This document shows positions 1-8,319 of a stretch of 64,000 bases of DNA, piece after piece. Source of the stretch: JACPAP01 sp035287045 (GTDB taxonomy: Bacteria > Gemmatimonadota > Gemmatimonadetes > Gemmatimonadales > GWC2-71-9). The position numbers and the translations under genes are program-made. The DNA lies in NCBI GenBank assembly GCA_035287045.1, contig DATECF010000066.1, positions 1-64,000 on the forward strand. Direction: 5' to 3'. The notes below the pieces were generated by a model. It did not search any database. It saw only the letters and a program-made list of their open reading frames with translations, and was not told where the DNA came from. The first letter of the stretch is position 1; each line of letters starts with the position of its first letter.

Positions 1-408
1 TGGGAAGCGATCAAACTCGACATCGTCCCCGGCGACTCGCTCCGGGTACGTCTGCGGCGGGGCGGCCACGGTCGGGCCGTGACGCTGGCCGTGGAGGCGC
101 TTCCCACGTCGCGGGCCGAGAAGGTGGCGGTGCTGGGCGACATGGAGCTGGTCACCGTCACCCCGGCGATCCAGCAGGAGCGCCGGCTCCGGAGCCAGCG
201 CGGCGCGCTCATCTATCGCATCGGGGAAGCCACGCAAGACGCCACCGGCCTGCGGCAGGGAGACGTGATTCTGCAGATCAATCGCCAATCGGTCGCGACG
301 GCCGACGACACCCGTCGCGCCTTCCGCGGCGCGGCCGGCCGGACGCCGGTGCGGGTGTATTTCGAGCGCGGCGGCCAGCTCGGCATCGCCGATTTCTACG
401 TGCAATGA
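1..408 (+). CDS. HtrA/DegQ-like PDZ protein, C-terminal part only
   Basis: The reading frame is open from base 1, so the gene begins before the window and only its last 135 residues are visible. They read as the end of one PDZ domain followed by a second. The second carries the GLRQGDVILQIN pattern typical of HtrA/Deg serine proteases and related site-2 regulators. No catalytic triad is in view, so protease activity is inferred from family architecture only. Periplasmic protein quality control is the likely role. The stop codon overlaps the purB start by 4 bp (ATGA), so it is probably the upstream member of the purine operon transcript. Confidence 0.6.
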   Translation, partial: WEAIKLDIVPGDSLRVRLRRGGHGRAVTLAVEALPTSRAEKVAVLGDMELVTVTPAIQQERRLRSQRGALIYRIGEATQDATGLRQGDVILQINRQSVATADDTRRAFRGAAGRTPVRVYFERGGQLGIADFYVQ

Positions 409-1844
409 GCGACGCCCCCACGTACACGTCCGCGCTGGCCACCCGGTACGCCTCGCCGGCCATGGTGGCTTTGTGGGGTGACGCGCATCGCGCGCGGCTC
501 TGGCGACGGCTCTGGCTCGCGCTGGCGGAGGAGGAACGGCGCCTGGGCGTGGACATCCCGGAGCGCGCGATCGCCGAAATGCGGGCGCACCTGGACGACG
601 CTGACCTGGAGCGGGCCAGGTCGCACGAGCGCCGCCTCCGCCACGACGTCATGGCGCACATCCATCACTTCGGCGAGCAGGCGCCCGCGGCCCGGCCCTA
701 TATCCACCTGGGCGCCACCAGCGCCTACGTCACCGACAATGCCGACCTGCTGGTCCTGCGCGAGGTCCTCGGGCGGCTGCTGGGCCGTCTGGGGGCGGTG
801 CTGCAGGGTCTTCGGGACTTCGCCCAGCGCCATCGCGAGCTTCCGACGGTCGCCTACACCCATTTTCAGCCTGCCCAGCTCACGACCGTCGGCAAGCGCG
901 CCACGCTCTGGCTTCAGGACTTCGCGCTGGACGCCGCCGCGCTCAAGGACGTGGTGGGGACCCTGCCCTTCCGGGGATGCAAAGGAACCACCGGGACGCA
1001 GGCCAGCTTCCTCGAGCTGTTCGGCGGGGACCATGCGAAGGTGCGACAGCTCGACGCCCGGGTGGCGGCGGCGTTCGAATTCCCCGAGTCCATTGCAGTG
1101 TCCGGACAGACGTACACCCGCAAGATCGACAGCCGGGTGCTGGACGCCCTGGCCGGGATCGCGCAGAGCGCTTCCAAGTTCGCCACCGATTTGCGGCTGC
1201 TGCAGCACGAGGGTGAGCTGCTGGAGCCGGCCGAGGCGGACCAGGTAGGCTCGAGCGCCATGCCCTACAAGCGTAACCCGATGCGCGCCGAGCGGGTCTC
1301 GGGGTTGGCCCGCTACCTCATCTCGCTGCGGGAGAACACCGCGTATACCGCCGCCACCCAGTGGCTGGAGCGCACGCTGGACGACAGCGCCAACCGCCGG
1401 CTGGTCCTGCCGGAGGCGAGTCTCGCCGCGGATGCGATCCTGATTCTGGTCACCAACATCGTCGCCGGGCTCGACGTCCGCGCAGAGACCATCCGCCGCA
1501 ACGTCGAGCGGGTGATGCCGTTCATGGCCACGGAACGCTGGCTCATGCTGGCGGTGCAGGCCGGCGGCGACCGGCAGGCGGTGCACGAAGTGATTCGCCG
1601 CCACAGTCGCGCCGTGAGCGCGGATGTCGAGCGGGGCGCGCCCAATGATCTGCTGGATCGGTTGTCACGCGACCCCGCGTTCGCCAGGGTGGACGCGGCC
1701 GCGTTGCGAGGCGAGCTCGAGCCACGCCGCTACGTGGGTCGGGCCCCGGAACAGGTCGTGGAGTACTTAGAAGGACCCGTGAAGAGCCTTCTCACCTCCC
1801 TCAGCGGATTCGCCGTCCGCGATGACGCCACGGTAACCGTATGA
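405..1844 (+). CDS. purB: Adenylosuccinate lyase
   Basis: PurB cleaves adenylosuccinate to AMP and SAICAR to AICAR, steps shared by de novo purine synthesis and AMP formation. The 479-residue product has the fumarase/aspartase-superfamily signature SSAMPYKRNP near residue 285, which holds the flexible catalytic serine loop. The HLGATSAYVTDNAD stretch is typical of the eukaryal-like PurB subgroup. The ATG overlaps the preceding stop, and the gene's own stop overlaps purC (ATGA), so it is translationally coupled on both sides. Confidence 0.95.
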   Translation: MSDAPTYTSALATRYASPAMVALWGDAHRARLWRRLWLALAEEERRLGVDIPERAIAEMRAHLDDADLERARSHERRLRHDVMAHIHHFGEQAPAARPYIHLGATSAYVTDNADLLVLREVLGRLLGRLGAVLQGLRDFAQRHRELPTVAYTHFQPAQLTTVGKRATLWLQDFALDAAALKDVVGTLPFRGCKGTTGTQASFLELFGGDHAKVRQLDARVAAAFEFPESIAVSGQTYTRKIDSRVLDALAGIAQSASKFATDLRLLQHEGELLEPAEADQVGSSAMPYKRNPMRAERVSGLARYLISLRENTAYTAATQWLERTLDDSANRRLVLPEASLAADAILILVTNIVAGLDVRAETIRRNVERVMPFMATERWLMLAVQAGGDRQAVHEVIRRHSRAVSADVERGAPNDLLDRLSRDPAFARVDAAALRGELEPRRYVGRAPEQVVEYLEGPVKSLLTSLSGFAVRDDATVTV

Positions 1845-2767
1845 CGCCGCCGACGCTGGCGGAAAGCCGGCTCCCGCTCAAGCGAATCAACCAGGGCAAA
1901 GTCCGCGAGATCTACGAGGTGGACGGCCAGACCCTGTTGCTGGTGGCCAGCGATCGCATCAGCGCGTTCGACGTGGTGATGGCGGAGCCCATTCCCCGCA
2001 AGGGCGCCGTCCTCACCCAAATGAGCGCGTACTGGTTTCGGACCCTCTCGAGCACGGTCCCCAACCATTACCTCACGGCCGACGCGGACGAGATCATCCA
2101 GCGCGTTCCGGTCCTGGCCCAGCATCGCGCTACCGTCACCGGCCGCGCCATGCTGGTCCGTCGCGCGACCCCCATACCGTTCGAATGTGTGGTGCGCGGC
2201 TATCTGGCCGGGTCGGGCTGGGCCGAGTACCAAGACCTGGGCACCCTGGCGGGCGAGCCGTTGCCCAAGGACCTGCTCGAGAGCGACCGTCTGGATCCGC
2301 CGCTGTTCACGCCCGCGACCAAGGCGGTGACCGGACATGACGAGAACATCACGTTCAGCCGTCTCAAGGAAGGGCTGGGCCCGGTGTTGGCCGAGCGCTT
2401 GCGCGACGCGAGCCTGGCCCTGTACACCGCCGCCCGGGAACCGGCGGCCAAGCGCGGCATCATCATCGCGGACACGAAGTTCGAGTTCGGGCAGGATGAC
2501 GAGGGCCGGCTCCTGCTGATTGACGAGTTGTTGACGCCGGATTCGTCCCGCTTCTGGCCGGCCGATCAGTACCGCCCGGGACGCGGCCAGCCCAGCTTCG
2601 ACAAGCAGCCGCTCCGGGACTACTTGAGCGGGGTGAAGCGGGCCGGCCAGTGGGATGGCAACGCGCCCCCGCCGCCCCTCCCCCACGAGATCGTGCAGGC
2701 GACGTCGGTCCGATACCAGGATGCCTACCTGCGGATCACCGGCGAGCCGCTCCGGGACCGGTCGTGA
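1841..2767 (+). CDS. purC: SAICAR synthetase (phosphoribosylaminoimidazole-succinocarboxamide synthase)
   Basis: PurC joins aspartate to CAIR using ATP, the step before PurB in the pathway. The 308-residue protein is of the long (yeast-like) class rather than the roughly 240-residue E. coli class. It starts with the nucleotide-binding GKVREIYEVD strand and carries SDRISAFDVVM and the DELLTPDSSRFW motif. The start ATG overlaps the purB stop. The stop overlaps a GTG start for the decarboxylase gene that follows. Confidence 0.95.
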   Translation: MTPPTLAESRLPLKRINQGKVREIYEVDGQTLLLVASDRISAFDVVMAEPIPRKGAVLTQMSAYWFRTLSSTVPNHYLTADADEIIQRVPVLAQHRATVTGRAMLVRRATPIPFECVVRGYLAGSGWAEYQDLGTLAGEPLPKDLLESDRLDPPLFTPATKAVTGHDENITFSRLKEGLGPVLAERLRDASLALYTAAREPAAKRGIIIADTKFEFGQDDEGRLLLIDELLTPDSSRFWPADQYRPGRGQPSFDKQPLRDYLSGVKRAGQWDGNAPPPPLPHEIVQATSVRYQDAYLRITGEPLRDRS

Positions 2768-3411
2768 GGGTGGTGCCGGAAGGGCGGCCGTTTATCGCGG
2801 TGGCGGTGCTGGTCTTGGCGCTGCTCGCCCTGCTGGCCTGGCGTGCGGGCGGGGCCTGGCGCGTCGGCGCCCTGGTCTGGCTCCCGGTGGCGCTCTGGGT
2901 GCCCGCCTTCTTCCGCGACCCCGTCCGCCAGGGGCCGCGGGACCTCGACCTCATCCTGGCGCCGGCCGACGGGCGAGTGGTGAGCGTGGCCCCGGTGGAT
3001 GAACCTGACTACCTTCGCGGGCGGGTCACCCGGGTCTCGGTGTTCATGAACGTGTTCAACGTGCACGTGAACTACCACCCCATGGACGGCGTCGTGGAGT
3101 ACCGGCAGTACCGGCCAGGCAGATTCGTCAACGCCACGCTGGATAAGGCCAGCGTGGACAACGAGCAGATGTCCCTGGGCGTGCAGCGCGGCGGGCGCCG
3201 CCTGATGGTCCGCCAGATCGCCGGCCTGATCGCGCGCCGCATCGTGACGGATCCAGAAGTCGGAGATGCCGTGGCTCAGGGGTCCCGCCTGGGACTCATC
3301 CGCTTCGGCTCCAGAGTCGATACGTTTCTTCCGGACAACGCGGCACCGCGCGTGCGGGTGGGAGACCGAACGGTGGGGGGCGTGACCGTGATCGGAGCGT
3401 GGGTCCGATGA
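2764..3411 (+). CDS. psd: Phosphatidylserine decarboxylase, short proenzyme type
   Basis: This pyruvoyl enzyme decarboxylates phosphatidylserine to phosphatidylethanolamine. I chose the GTG at 2764 because it overlaps the purC stop as GTGA, like most junctions here; the frame is open further upstream but lies inside purC. The product is 215 residues, matching the short PSD-A class. It has two N-terminal membrane segments, MNVFNVHVNYHPMDG in the core, and FGSRVD near the end. The Gly-Ser of that last motif is the expected self-cleavage site that makes the pyruvoyl group. The substrate-supplying pssA follows directly. Confidence 0.9.
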   Translation: MRVVPEGRPFIAVAVLVLALLALLAWRAGGAWRVGALVWLPVALWVPAFFRDPVRQGPRDLDLILAPADGRVVSVAPVDEPDYLRGRVTRVSVFMNVFNVHVNYHPMDGVVEYRQYRPGRFVNATLDKASVDNEQMSLGVQRGGRRLMVRQIAGLIARRIVTDPEVGDAVAQGSRLGLIRFGSRVDTFLPDNAAPRVRVGDRTVGGVTVIGAWVR

Positions 3412-4238
3412 GACCGGCGCCGGGTGCGCGGGTGCGCCGGGTCGTGGTGGTGGTGCCCAGCCTGTTCACGTTGGCCAACCTGTTTTTTGGTATCTGGTCC
3501 ATGGTGCTGGCCTGGCAGGGCCAGTTCTACCGCGCGAGCTGGTTCATCGTGATCGCCGGAGTGCTGGACATGCTGGACGGCGTCATGGCGCGCGTGAGCC
3601 GCACCGGGACCCGGTTCGGCGCCGAGCTGGATTCGCTGGTGGACCTGGTCAGCTTCGGCGTGGCGCCGGCCATGCTCACCTACCTCTGGTTTTTCGCCAA
3701 CCAGGGCCAGTACGCCTGGGTCTTCGCCTATGCGTTCATCGTGTGCGTGGCGCTGCGGCTGGCCCGCTACAACGTGCAGACGGCCGGGGAGCACAAGGCG
3801 ACGTTCAGTGGCTTACCGTCGCCGGCGGCCGGCATGACGCTGGCGACCTATTACCCGTTCACCCGCACCTCGTTTTACCAGTCCGAGCTGGCGGGGCTGC
3901 CTTGGTCGCAGATCATGGTGTTCCTGACCATCGCCCTGAGCCTCGCGATGGTCAGCAACATCCGGTACGCCCGTCTCCCGCGCATCGGCTTCCGGACGCG
4001 GCGGGGGCTCCTGGGAATGGCGGTGAACCTGACGATCCTGGGGTTCGGGGTTTGGGAGCGCGATATCTTCTTCTTTCCACTGGGCATCACGTACCTGACG
4101 TATGGCCTGGTGCGGTCCGCCGTGGAGGGGTTCCTGGAGCGCGGGGACGACGCCGAGGCGGGGCCCGCGGTGGTGGTGCACGATATCGACGCGGCAGGGC
4201 GAGCGCGACGGCGCGAGCCCGGCGCCAAGGACGGGTAG
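3408..4238 (+). CDS. pssA: CDP-diacylglycerol--serine O-phosphatidyltransferase
   Basis: PssA makes phosphatidylserine from CDP-diacylglycerol and serine in the inner membrane, feeding the decarboxylase encoded just upstream. The CDP-alcohol phosphotransferase signature is complete: LDGVMAR, then GxxxD as GAELD, then SLVD. Several hydrophobic membrane segments follow. The ATG at 3408 overlaps the psd stop (ATGA); a GTG nine bases earlier is possible but less likely. The 276-residue length is usual for the Bacillus-type enzyme. The C-terminal tail (about residues 245-276) is charged and cytosolic-looking. Confidence 0.92.
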   Translation: MRPAPGARVRRVVVVVPSLFTLANLFFGIWSMVLAWQGQFYRASWFIVIAGVLDMLDGVMARVSRTGTRFGAELDSLVDLVSFGVAPAMLTYLWFFANQGQYAWVFAYAFIVCVALRLARYNVQTAGEHKATFSGLPSPAAGMTLATYYPFTRTSFYQSELAGLPWSQIMVFLTIALSLAMVSNIRYARLPRIGFRTRRGLLGMAVNLTILGFGVWERDIFFFPLGITYLTYGLVRSAVEGFLERGDDAEAGPAVVVHDIDAAGRARRREPGAKDG

Positions 4239-4493
4239 ATGCGATTCGACGTTGAGGTTCGGGTGATGCCTCGGGCGACCCTCCTGGACCCGCAGGGACA
4301 GGCGGTGGAGCACGCGCTTCAGGCGCTGGGGTTCGAGCGGGTGTCCGGCGTACGGGTGGGCCGGGCGTTGACGCTGCAGCTCGAGCGGGCCGACGCGGGC
4401 CGCGCCCAGGCCGACGCCCGCGCGATGTGCGAGCGCCTGTTGGCCAACCCGGTCACGGAAGATTTCACCCTGACGGTGCGGGCGGCGCCATGA
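4239..4493 (+). CDS. purS: Phosphoribosylformylglycinamidine synthase subunit PurS
   Basis: PurS is the small bridging subunit of the three-part FGAM synthase. It assembles PurQ (glutaminase) with the small form of PurL. The 84-residue product starts MRFDVEVRVMPRATLLDPQG and contains the characteristic GFERVSGVRVGR segment. It abuts pssA with no gap and overlaps purQ by 4 bp. Its presence agrees with the short PurL encoded at 6028. Confidence 0.93.
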   Translation: MRFDVEVRVMPRATLLDPQGQAVEHALQALGFERVSGVRVGRALTLQLERADAGRAQADARAMCERLLANPVTEDFTLTVRAAP

Positions 4494-5173
4494 TCCGCGT
4501 CGCGGTGGTCAGGTTCCCGGGCTCCAATTGCGATCAGGACGCGCTGCGCGCGGCCCAGGGCGCCGGCACCGACGCCTACTACGTCTGGCATCGCGACACC
4601 ACCCTCCAGGGAGCGGACGCGGTAATCCTCCCGGGCGGATTCGCCTACGGGGACTACCTGCGCGCCGGAGCCATCGCCCGCTTCAGTCCGGTGATGGCGG
4701 CCGTGTGGGACCACGCCGAGCAGGGGGGCCCGGTGCTCGGGATCTGCAACGGATTCCAGGTCCTCTGCGAGGCGGGCCTGCTCCCCGGTGCCCTCATGCG
4801 GAACGCGGGGCTCGCCTTCGTCTCACGGCCGGTCCGGGTCCGGGTGGAGGCGACCGACACGCCGTTCACCAGTGCATACCCTCCAGGCGCTATCTTTGAG
4901 GCGCCGGTGGCGCATGGGGAAGGACGGTATGTGGCGCCGGCCGACGACCTGCGGGTCCTGGAGGAGGAAGGTCGAATCGTGTTTCGGTACCTGGACAACC
5001 CCAACGGGTCGGTCCGCGACATCGCGGGCGTCACCAACGCGGCCCGCAATGTGGTCGGTCTCATGCCCCACCCCGAGCGCGTCGCCGATCCGGTGCTGGC
5101 ATCGGCCGACGGCGCCTTGGTGTTCCGTTCGTTGGTGCAAAGCGTTGCCTTTTCCCGAGGAGGCGAGCGATGA
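4490..5173 (+). CDS. purQ: Phosphoribosylformylglycinamidine synthase glutaminase subunit PurQ
   Basis: PurQ is a class I glutamine amidotransferase that delivers ammonia to PurL. The nucleophile elbow is GICNGFQVL (catalytic Cys), and the His-Glu pair is in LMPHPERV near the C-terminus. The N-terminal VVRFPGSNCDQD and LPGGFAYGDYLR motifs are diagnostic. The start at 4490 overlaps the purS stop. The frame is open further upstream inside purS but has no family similarity there. The product is 227 residues. Confidence 0.95.
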   Translation: MIRVAVVRFPGSNCDQDALRAAQGAGTDAYYVWHRDTTLQGADAVILPGGFAYGDYLRAGAIARFSPVMAAVWDHAEQGGPVLGICNGFQVLCEAGLLPGALMRNAGLAFVSRPVRVRVEATDTPFTSAYPPGAIFEAPVAHGEGRYVAPADDLRVLEEEGRIVFRYLDNPNGSVRDIAGVTNAARNVVGLMPHPERVADPVLASADGALVFRSLVQSVAFSRGGER

Positions 5174-5697
5174 GATGGCCCTCCGTGCTGGCGTTGTCGG
5201 CCCTGGTGGCCGGTGTCTCTGCGTGCGACAAGATCCCATTCCTTGGCAAGAAGCCGGCGCCGCCGGCGGGCACTACGGCGCCGGCGGCCGCGGCTCCTGA
5301 ATCAGTACCGGACACCACCCAGGCGCCGCCCCCGCCCCCGCCGTCGTCCGCCGAGCCGACCCGGGCTCCGGTCGCGCTGGTGGACGAGCCCTGGATCCCG
5401 GTGGACACCGGCACCGTGAGCCCCGGAATGACCCGGGACCAGGTGATCGCCATCTGGGGCATCCCCGTGGCGGAACGGACCGCGGAAGGCCGGACTTATC
5501 TGTACTTCCGCAACGGCTGTGAGGTGAGCTGCGGGACGTTCGACGTCGTGTTCCTCGAGAACGATCAGGTGGTGGACGCCATTGTCCGAGGCGAGGGCCA
5601 CACGTACGCGGGCACCTCCTCCTCCCCGCCGGAGCGCCAGGGCCAGATGACCCCGCCGCGGGTGCCCGAAGCCCCCTCCGGCCCGGGTGAGTGCTGA
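5170..5697 (+). CDS. Proline-rich lipoprotein with BamE/SmpA-like domain
   Basis: The 175-residue product has a signal peptide ending in a lipobox (GVSAC, Cys19), so it should be a lipid-anchored periplasmic protein. Residues about 30-65 are a Pro/Ala/Thr-rich linker. A globular part follows, with GMTRDQVIAIWGIP and an aromatic YLYF strand, resembling the SmpA/OmlA (BamE) fold in which a conserved GMT-x-x-x-V helix packs on a sheet. Three cysteines are notable: CEVSC in the domain and one as the very last residue. Function is unknown. It sits inside the purine operon with a 4-bp overlap to purQ, so it is co-expressed, but no metabolic link can be read from the sequence. Confidence 0.6.
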   Translation: MRWPSVLALSALVAGVSACDKIPFLGKKPAPPAGTTAPAAAAPESVPDTTQAPPPPPPSSAEPTRAPVALVDEPWIPVDTGTVSPGMTRDQVIAIWGIPVAERTAEGRTYLYFRNGCEVSCGTFDVVFLENDQVVDAIVRGEGHTYAGTSSSPPERQGQMTPPRVPEAPSGPGEC

Positions 5698-5699
5698 CC

Positions 5700-6047
5700 G
5701 TGAGCGCGACCCGTCGCCAGCAGGAAGAAGAGTACTTCGCCAAGCGCGAGGCCGAGATTCTCAAGGCCCGGCGCGAGGCGGCCGAGCGAGCCGCGCGGGA
5801 CGCGGAACGCCGCAGCCATTTCATGAAGTGCCCCAAGTGCGGGGCCAACCTGGTGAGCGAGAACCGTAGCGGGATTCAAATCGACAAGTGCTCCGAATGC
5901 CTCGGGGTGTGGTTCGACGCTGGTGAGGCGGAACAACTCATCAAGGCCGAGGGCCAGCAGGGCGTCGGCGGGCTCTTCGCCGCGCTGGTCCGCGGGCTGC
6001 GCACCTCGGGAACCGCCACCGCGCCGCATGAGCCCGACCAGGGCTGA
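5700..6047 (+). CDS. Zinc-ribbon protein of the TFIIB-type (zf-TFIIB) family
   Basis: After a roughly 40-residue charged coiled-coil-like helix (EEEYFAKREAEILKARRE...) there is one zinc ribbon: MKCPKCGANL, then DKCSECLGVWFDAGE. This is the usual pattern of the bacterial zf-TFIIB family, whose function is poorly known. I chose the GTG at 5700 because GGTGAG lies 9 bases before it; a GTG at 5691 would overlap the lipoprotein stop. The product is about 115 residues. Its end overlaps the purL start by 20 bp, so it is part of the purine transcript. Confidence 0.7.
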   Translation: MSATRRQQEEEYFAKREAEILKARREAAERAARDAERRSHFMKCPKCGANLVSENRSGIQIDKCSECLGVWFDAGEAEQLIKAEGQQGVGGLFAALVRGLRTSGTATAPHEPDQG

Positions 6048-8316
6048 ACCGTTCCCGGGCGACCCGCCCGTCACGCCGGCCCTGGTCGCCGAGCACGGGC
6101 TCAACGAAGAAGAATACCGGAGGATCCACGCCATGCTCGGGCGAACGCCTACGTTCACCGAGCTGGGCATTTTCTCGGCGCTCTGGAGCGAGCACTGCTC
6201 GTATAAGCACTCCCGGCCCGTCTTGAAGGAGTTCCCCACCAGCGGGCCGCGCGTGCTCCAGGGGCCCGGTGAGAACGCCGGCGTCCTCCGCCTGCCCGAC
6301 GGCTGGGCCGTTGCCTTCAAGATCGAGTCGCACAATCATCCCTCGGCGGTGGAGCCCTATCAGGGCGCGGCGACCGGCGTGGGCGGCATCCTGCGGGACG
6401 TCTTCACCATGGGCGCCCGGCCCGTTGCCCTCCTCAACAGCCTGCGCTTCGGCCCGCTGGACGTCCCACGCAACCGATACCTGTTCGCCGGTGTGGTCCG
6501 GGGCATCGGCGATTACGGCAACTGCGTCGGCATTCCCACCGTGGGCGGCGAGGTGGACTTCGGCGCGTCCTACAGCGGCAACCCGCTGGTCAATGCCATG
6601 TGCGTCGGACTGCTCCGGGAAGCGCACCTGATGCGGGCCGTGGCCTCGGGCGCCGGTAACGTCCTGATCGCCGTCGGCTCGAGGACCGGGCGGGACGGCA
6701 TTCATGGCGCGTCATTTGCCTCCGAAGAGCTCACCGAGAAGAGTGAGGCGCGGCGTCCCCAGGTACAGGTAGGCGACCCGTTCACCGAGAAGCTGTTGAT
6801 GGAAGCGAGCCTCGAGCTCATCGCCTCCGGCCACATCGTCGCCATCCAGGACATGGGAGCCGCCGGGCTCACCTCGTCATCCGCCGAAATGGCCGCCAAA
6901 GGCGGCGTGGGGGTGGAGATCGACGTGGCGGTGGTGCCCACCCGCGAGCCGGGCATGACGCCGTACGAGATCCTGTTGTCCGAGTCCCAGGAGCGCATGC
7001 TGGTGGTCGCGCCACAGGACCGCGTGCCCCAGATCCAGGAGATCGCCGCTCGCTGGGAGCTCGACGCCACCCCCATCGGCCGCGTCACGGACGACGGCCT
7101 GTACCGCGTGCGTCACGGCTCGCGCGTGGTGGCAGAGATCCCCGGAGCGCGGTTGGTCGAGGACTGCCCGGTTTACACGCCGCCGGCGGAGGAGGCCCCG
7201 GTGGCGCGTGCCCGGCGAGCGGCCAGGCCCACGCGGCCCGAGCCACCGGCGGCGGACGCCTTGCCCCTGCTGCTGGACGCCCCGTCCATCGCCTCCAAAC
7301 GGTGGGTGTACCAGCAGTATGATTCCACGGTACAAGCATCCACCGTCATTGGCCCCGGCGGCGACGCCGCGCTGGTCCGAATCGGCGACACCAACGCCGC
7401 GTTTGCCCTGGCTCTGGATTGCAATGCCCGCTACGTGTTACTGGACCCGTTCGAGGGCGGTAAGGCAGCAGTGGCCGAGGCCGCCCGTAACGTCGCCGCC
7501 ACCGGCGCCGAGCCCATTGGGATCACCAACTGCCTCAACTTCGGGAGCCCGGAGCGGCCGGAACTCTTCTACCAGTTCCGGGAGGCGTGCCGGGGCGTGG
7601 CGGAGGCCTGCCGGGCGCTGGGAACGCCGGTCACGGGCGGCAACGTTTCGTTCTACAACGAAAGCCCGCAGGGCGCGGTCGATCCCACGCCGGTCATCGG
7701 GATGGTCGGCCTGTTGGACGACCTGCGGCACGCGTCGCGGCCCTGGTTCACGCAACCGGGGCACCGGATCGTGTTGCTGGGGACCACACGCGGCCACCTG
7801 GGTGGATCTGCCTATTGGGCTCACGTCCTCGAGCTGGTCGGAGGATCGCCGCCGCCGGTGGATCTGGCGGCGGAGCGCCGCCTGGTGTCGCTGCTGGTGG
7901 CCCTCAGCCGAGGGTCGTTGATCGCCAGCGCGCATGACCTGAGCGACGGCGGGCTCGCCGTGGCCCTGGCCGAATCCTGCTTCGGCCCGCCCTATGGGGA
8001 ATCGGCCCTGGGCGCGGACGTCGACCTCCGGGAGCTGGCGACGGATCTCCCCGGAACCGCCCTGCTCTTTGGGGAGGACCAGGGGCGCGCGCTGCTCAGC
8101 GTGGCACCGGAGCGTGAACCGGTCGTGCTCACGCTGGCGCGCGAGCACGACGTACCGGCGGCGATCATCGGGACGGTGGCCGCCCCCGGTGCTACATTAC
8201 GGGTGCGGTTGCGGGAGACCGAGCTGTCGTGGTCCATCGACCAGTTGCGGCGGGTTTACCACGATGCGATTCCGCGGCGCATGGGCACCTTCCAGGTGCA
8301 GGAGGCCGCCGACTAA
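6028..8316 (+). CDS. purL: Phosphoribosylformylglycinamidine synthase subunit PurL (small type)
   Basis: PurL is the ATP-dependent synthase subunit that converts FGAR to FGAM with ammonia from PurQ. The product is about 762 residues, the short class that needs separate PurS and PurQ, both encoded upstream. The N-terminal SALWSEHCSYKHS and FKIESHNHPSAVEPYQGAATG motifs are typical. Two AIRS-like halves follow, the second with DALALSDGG-like HDLSDGGLAVAL. The ATG at 6028 lies inside the zinc-ribbon gene; the frame is open further upstream but that part is not PurL-like. purF follows 3 bases after the stop. Confidence 0.95.
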   Translation: MSPTRAEPFPGDPPVTPALVAEHGLNEEEYRRIHAMLGRTPTFTELGIFSALWSEHCSYKHSRPVLKEFPTSGPRVLQGPGENAGVLRLPDGWAVAFKIESHNHPSAVEPYQGAATGVGGILRDVFTMGARPVALLNSLRFGPLDVPRNRYLFAGVVRGIGDYGNCVGIPTVGGEVDFGASYSGNPLVNAMCVGLLREAHLMRAVASGAGNVLIAVGSRTGRDGIHGASFASEELTEKSEARRPQVQVGDPFTEKLLMEASLELIASGHIVAIQDMGAAGLTSSSAEMAAKGGVGVEIDVAVVPTREPGMTPYEILLSESQERMLVVAPQDRVPQIQEIAARWELDATPIGRVTDDGLYRVRHGSRVVAEIPGARLVEDCPVYTPPAEEAPVARARRAARPTRPEPPAADALPLLLDAPSIASKRWVYQQYDSTVQASTVIGPGGDAALVRIGDTNAAFALALDCNARYVLLDPFEGGKAAVAEAARNVAATGAEPIGITNCLNFGSPERPELFYQFREACRGVAEACRALGTPVTGGNVSFYNESPQGAVDPTPVIGMVGLLDDLRHASRPWFTQPGHRIVLLGTTRGHLGGSAYWAHVLELVGGSPPPVDLAAERRLVSLLVALSRGSLIASAHDLSDGGLAVALAESCFGPPYGESALGADVDLRELATDLPGTALLFGEDQGRALLSVAPEREPVVLTLAREHDVPAAIIGTVAAPGATLRVRLRETELSWSIDQLRRVYHDAIPRRMGTFQVQEAAD

Positions 8317-8319
8317 GCC

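Noticed and set aside
2650..2763. A longer psd reading frame starting inside purC
   Set aside because: The added residues are the out-of-frame translation of the purC end; the GTGA overlap start fits the family length.
5170..6047. The lipoprotein and zinc-ribbon genes as a toxin-antitoxin or defence pair
   Set aside because: They are embedded and overlapping in the purine operon and show a BamE-like fold and zf-TFIIB ribbon rather than any toxin motif.
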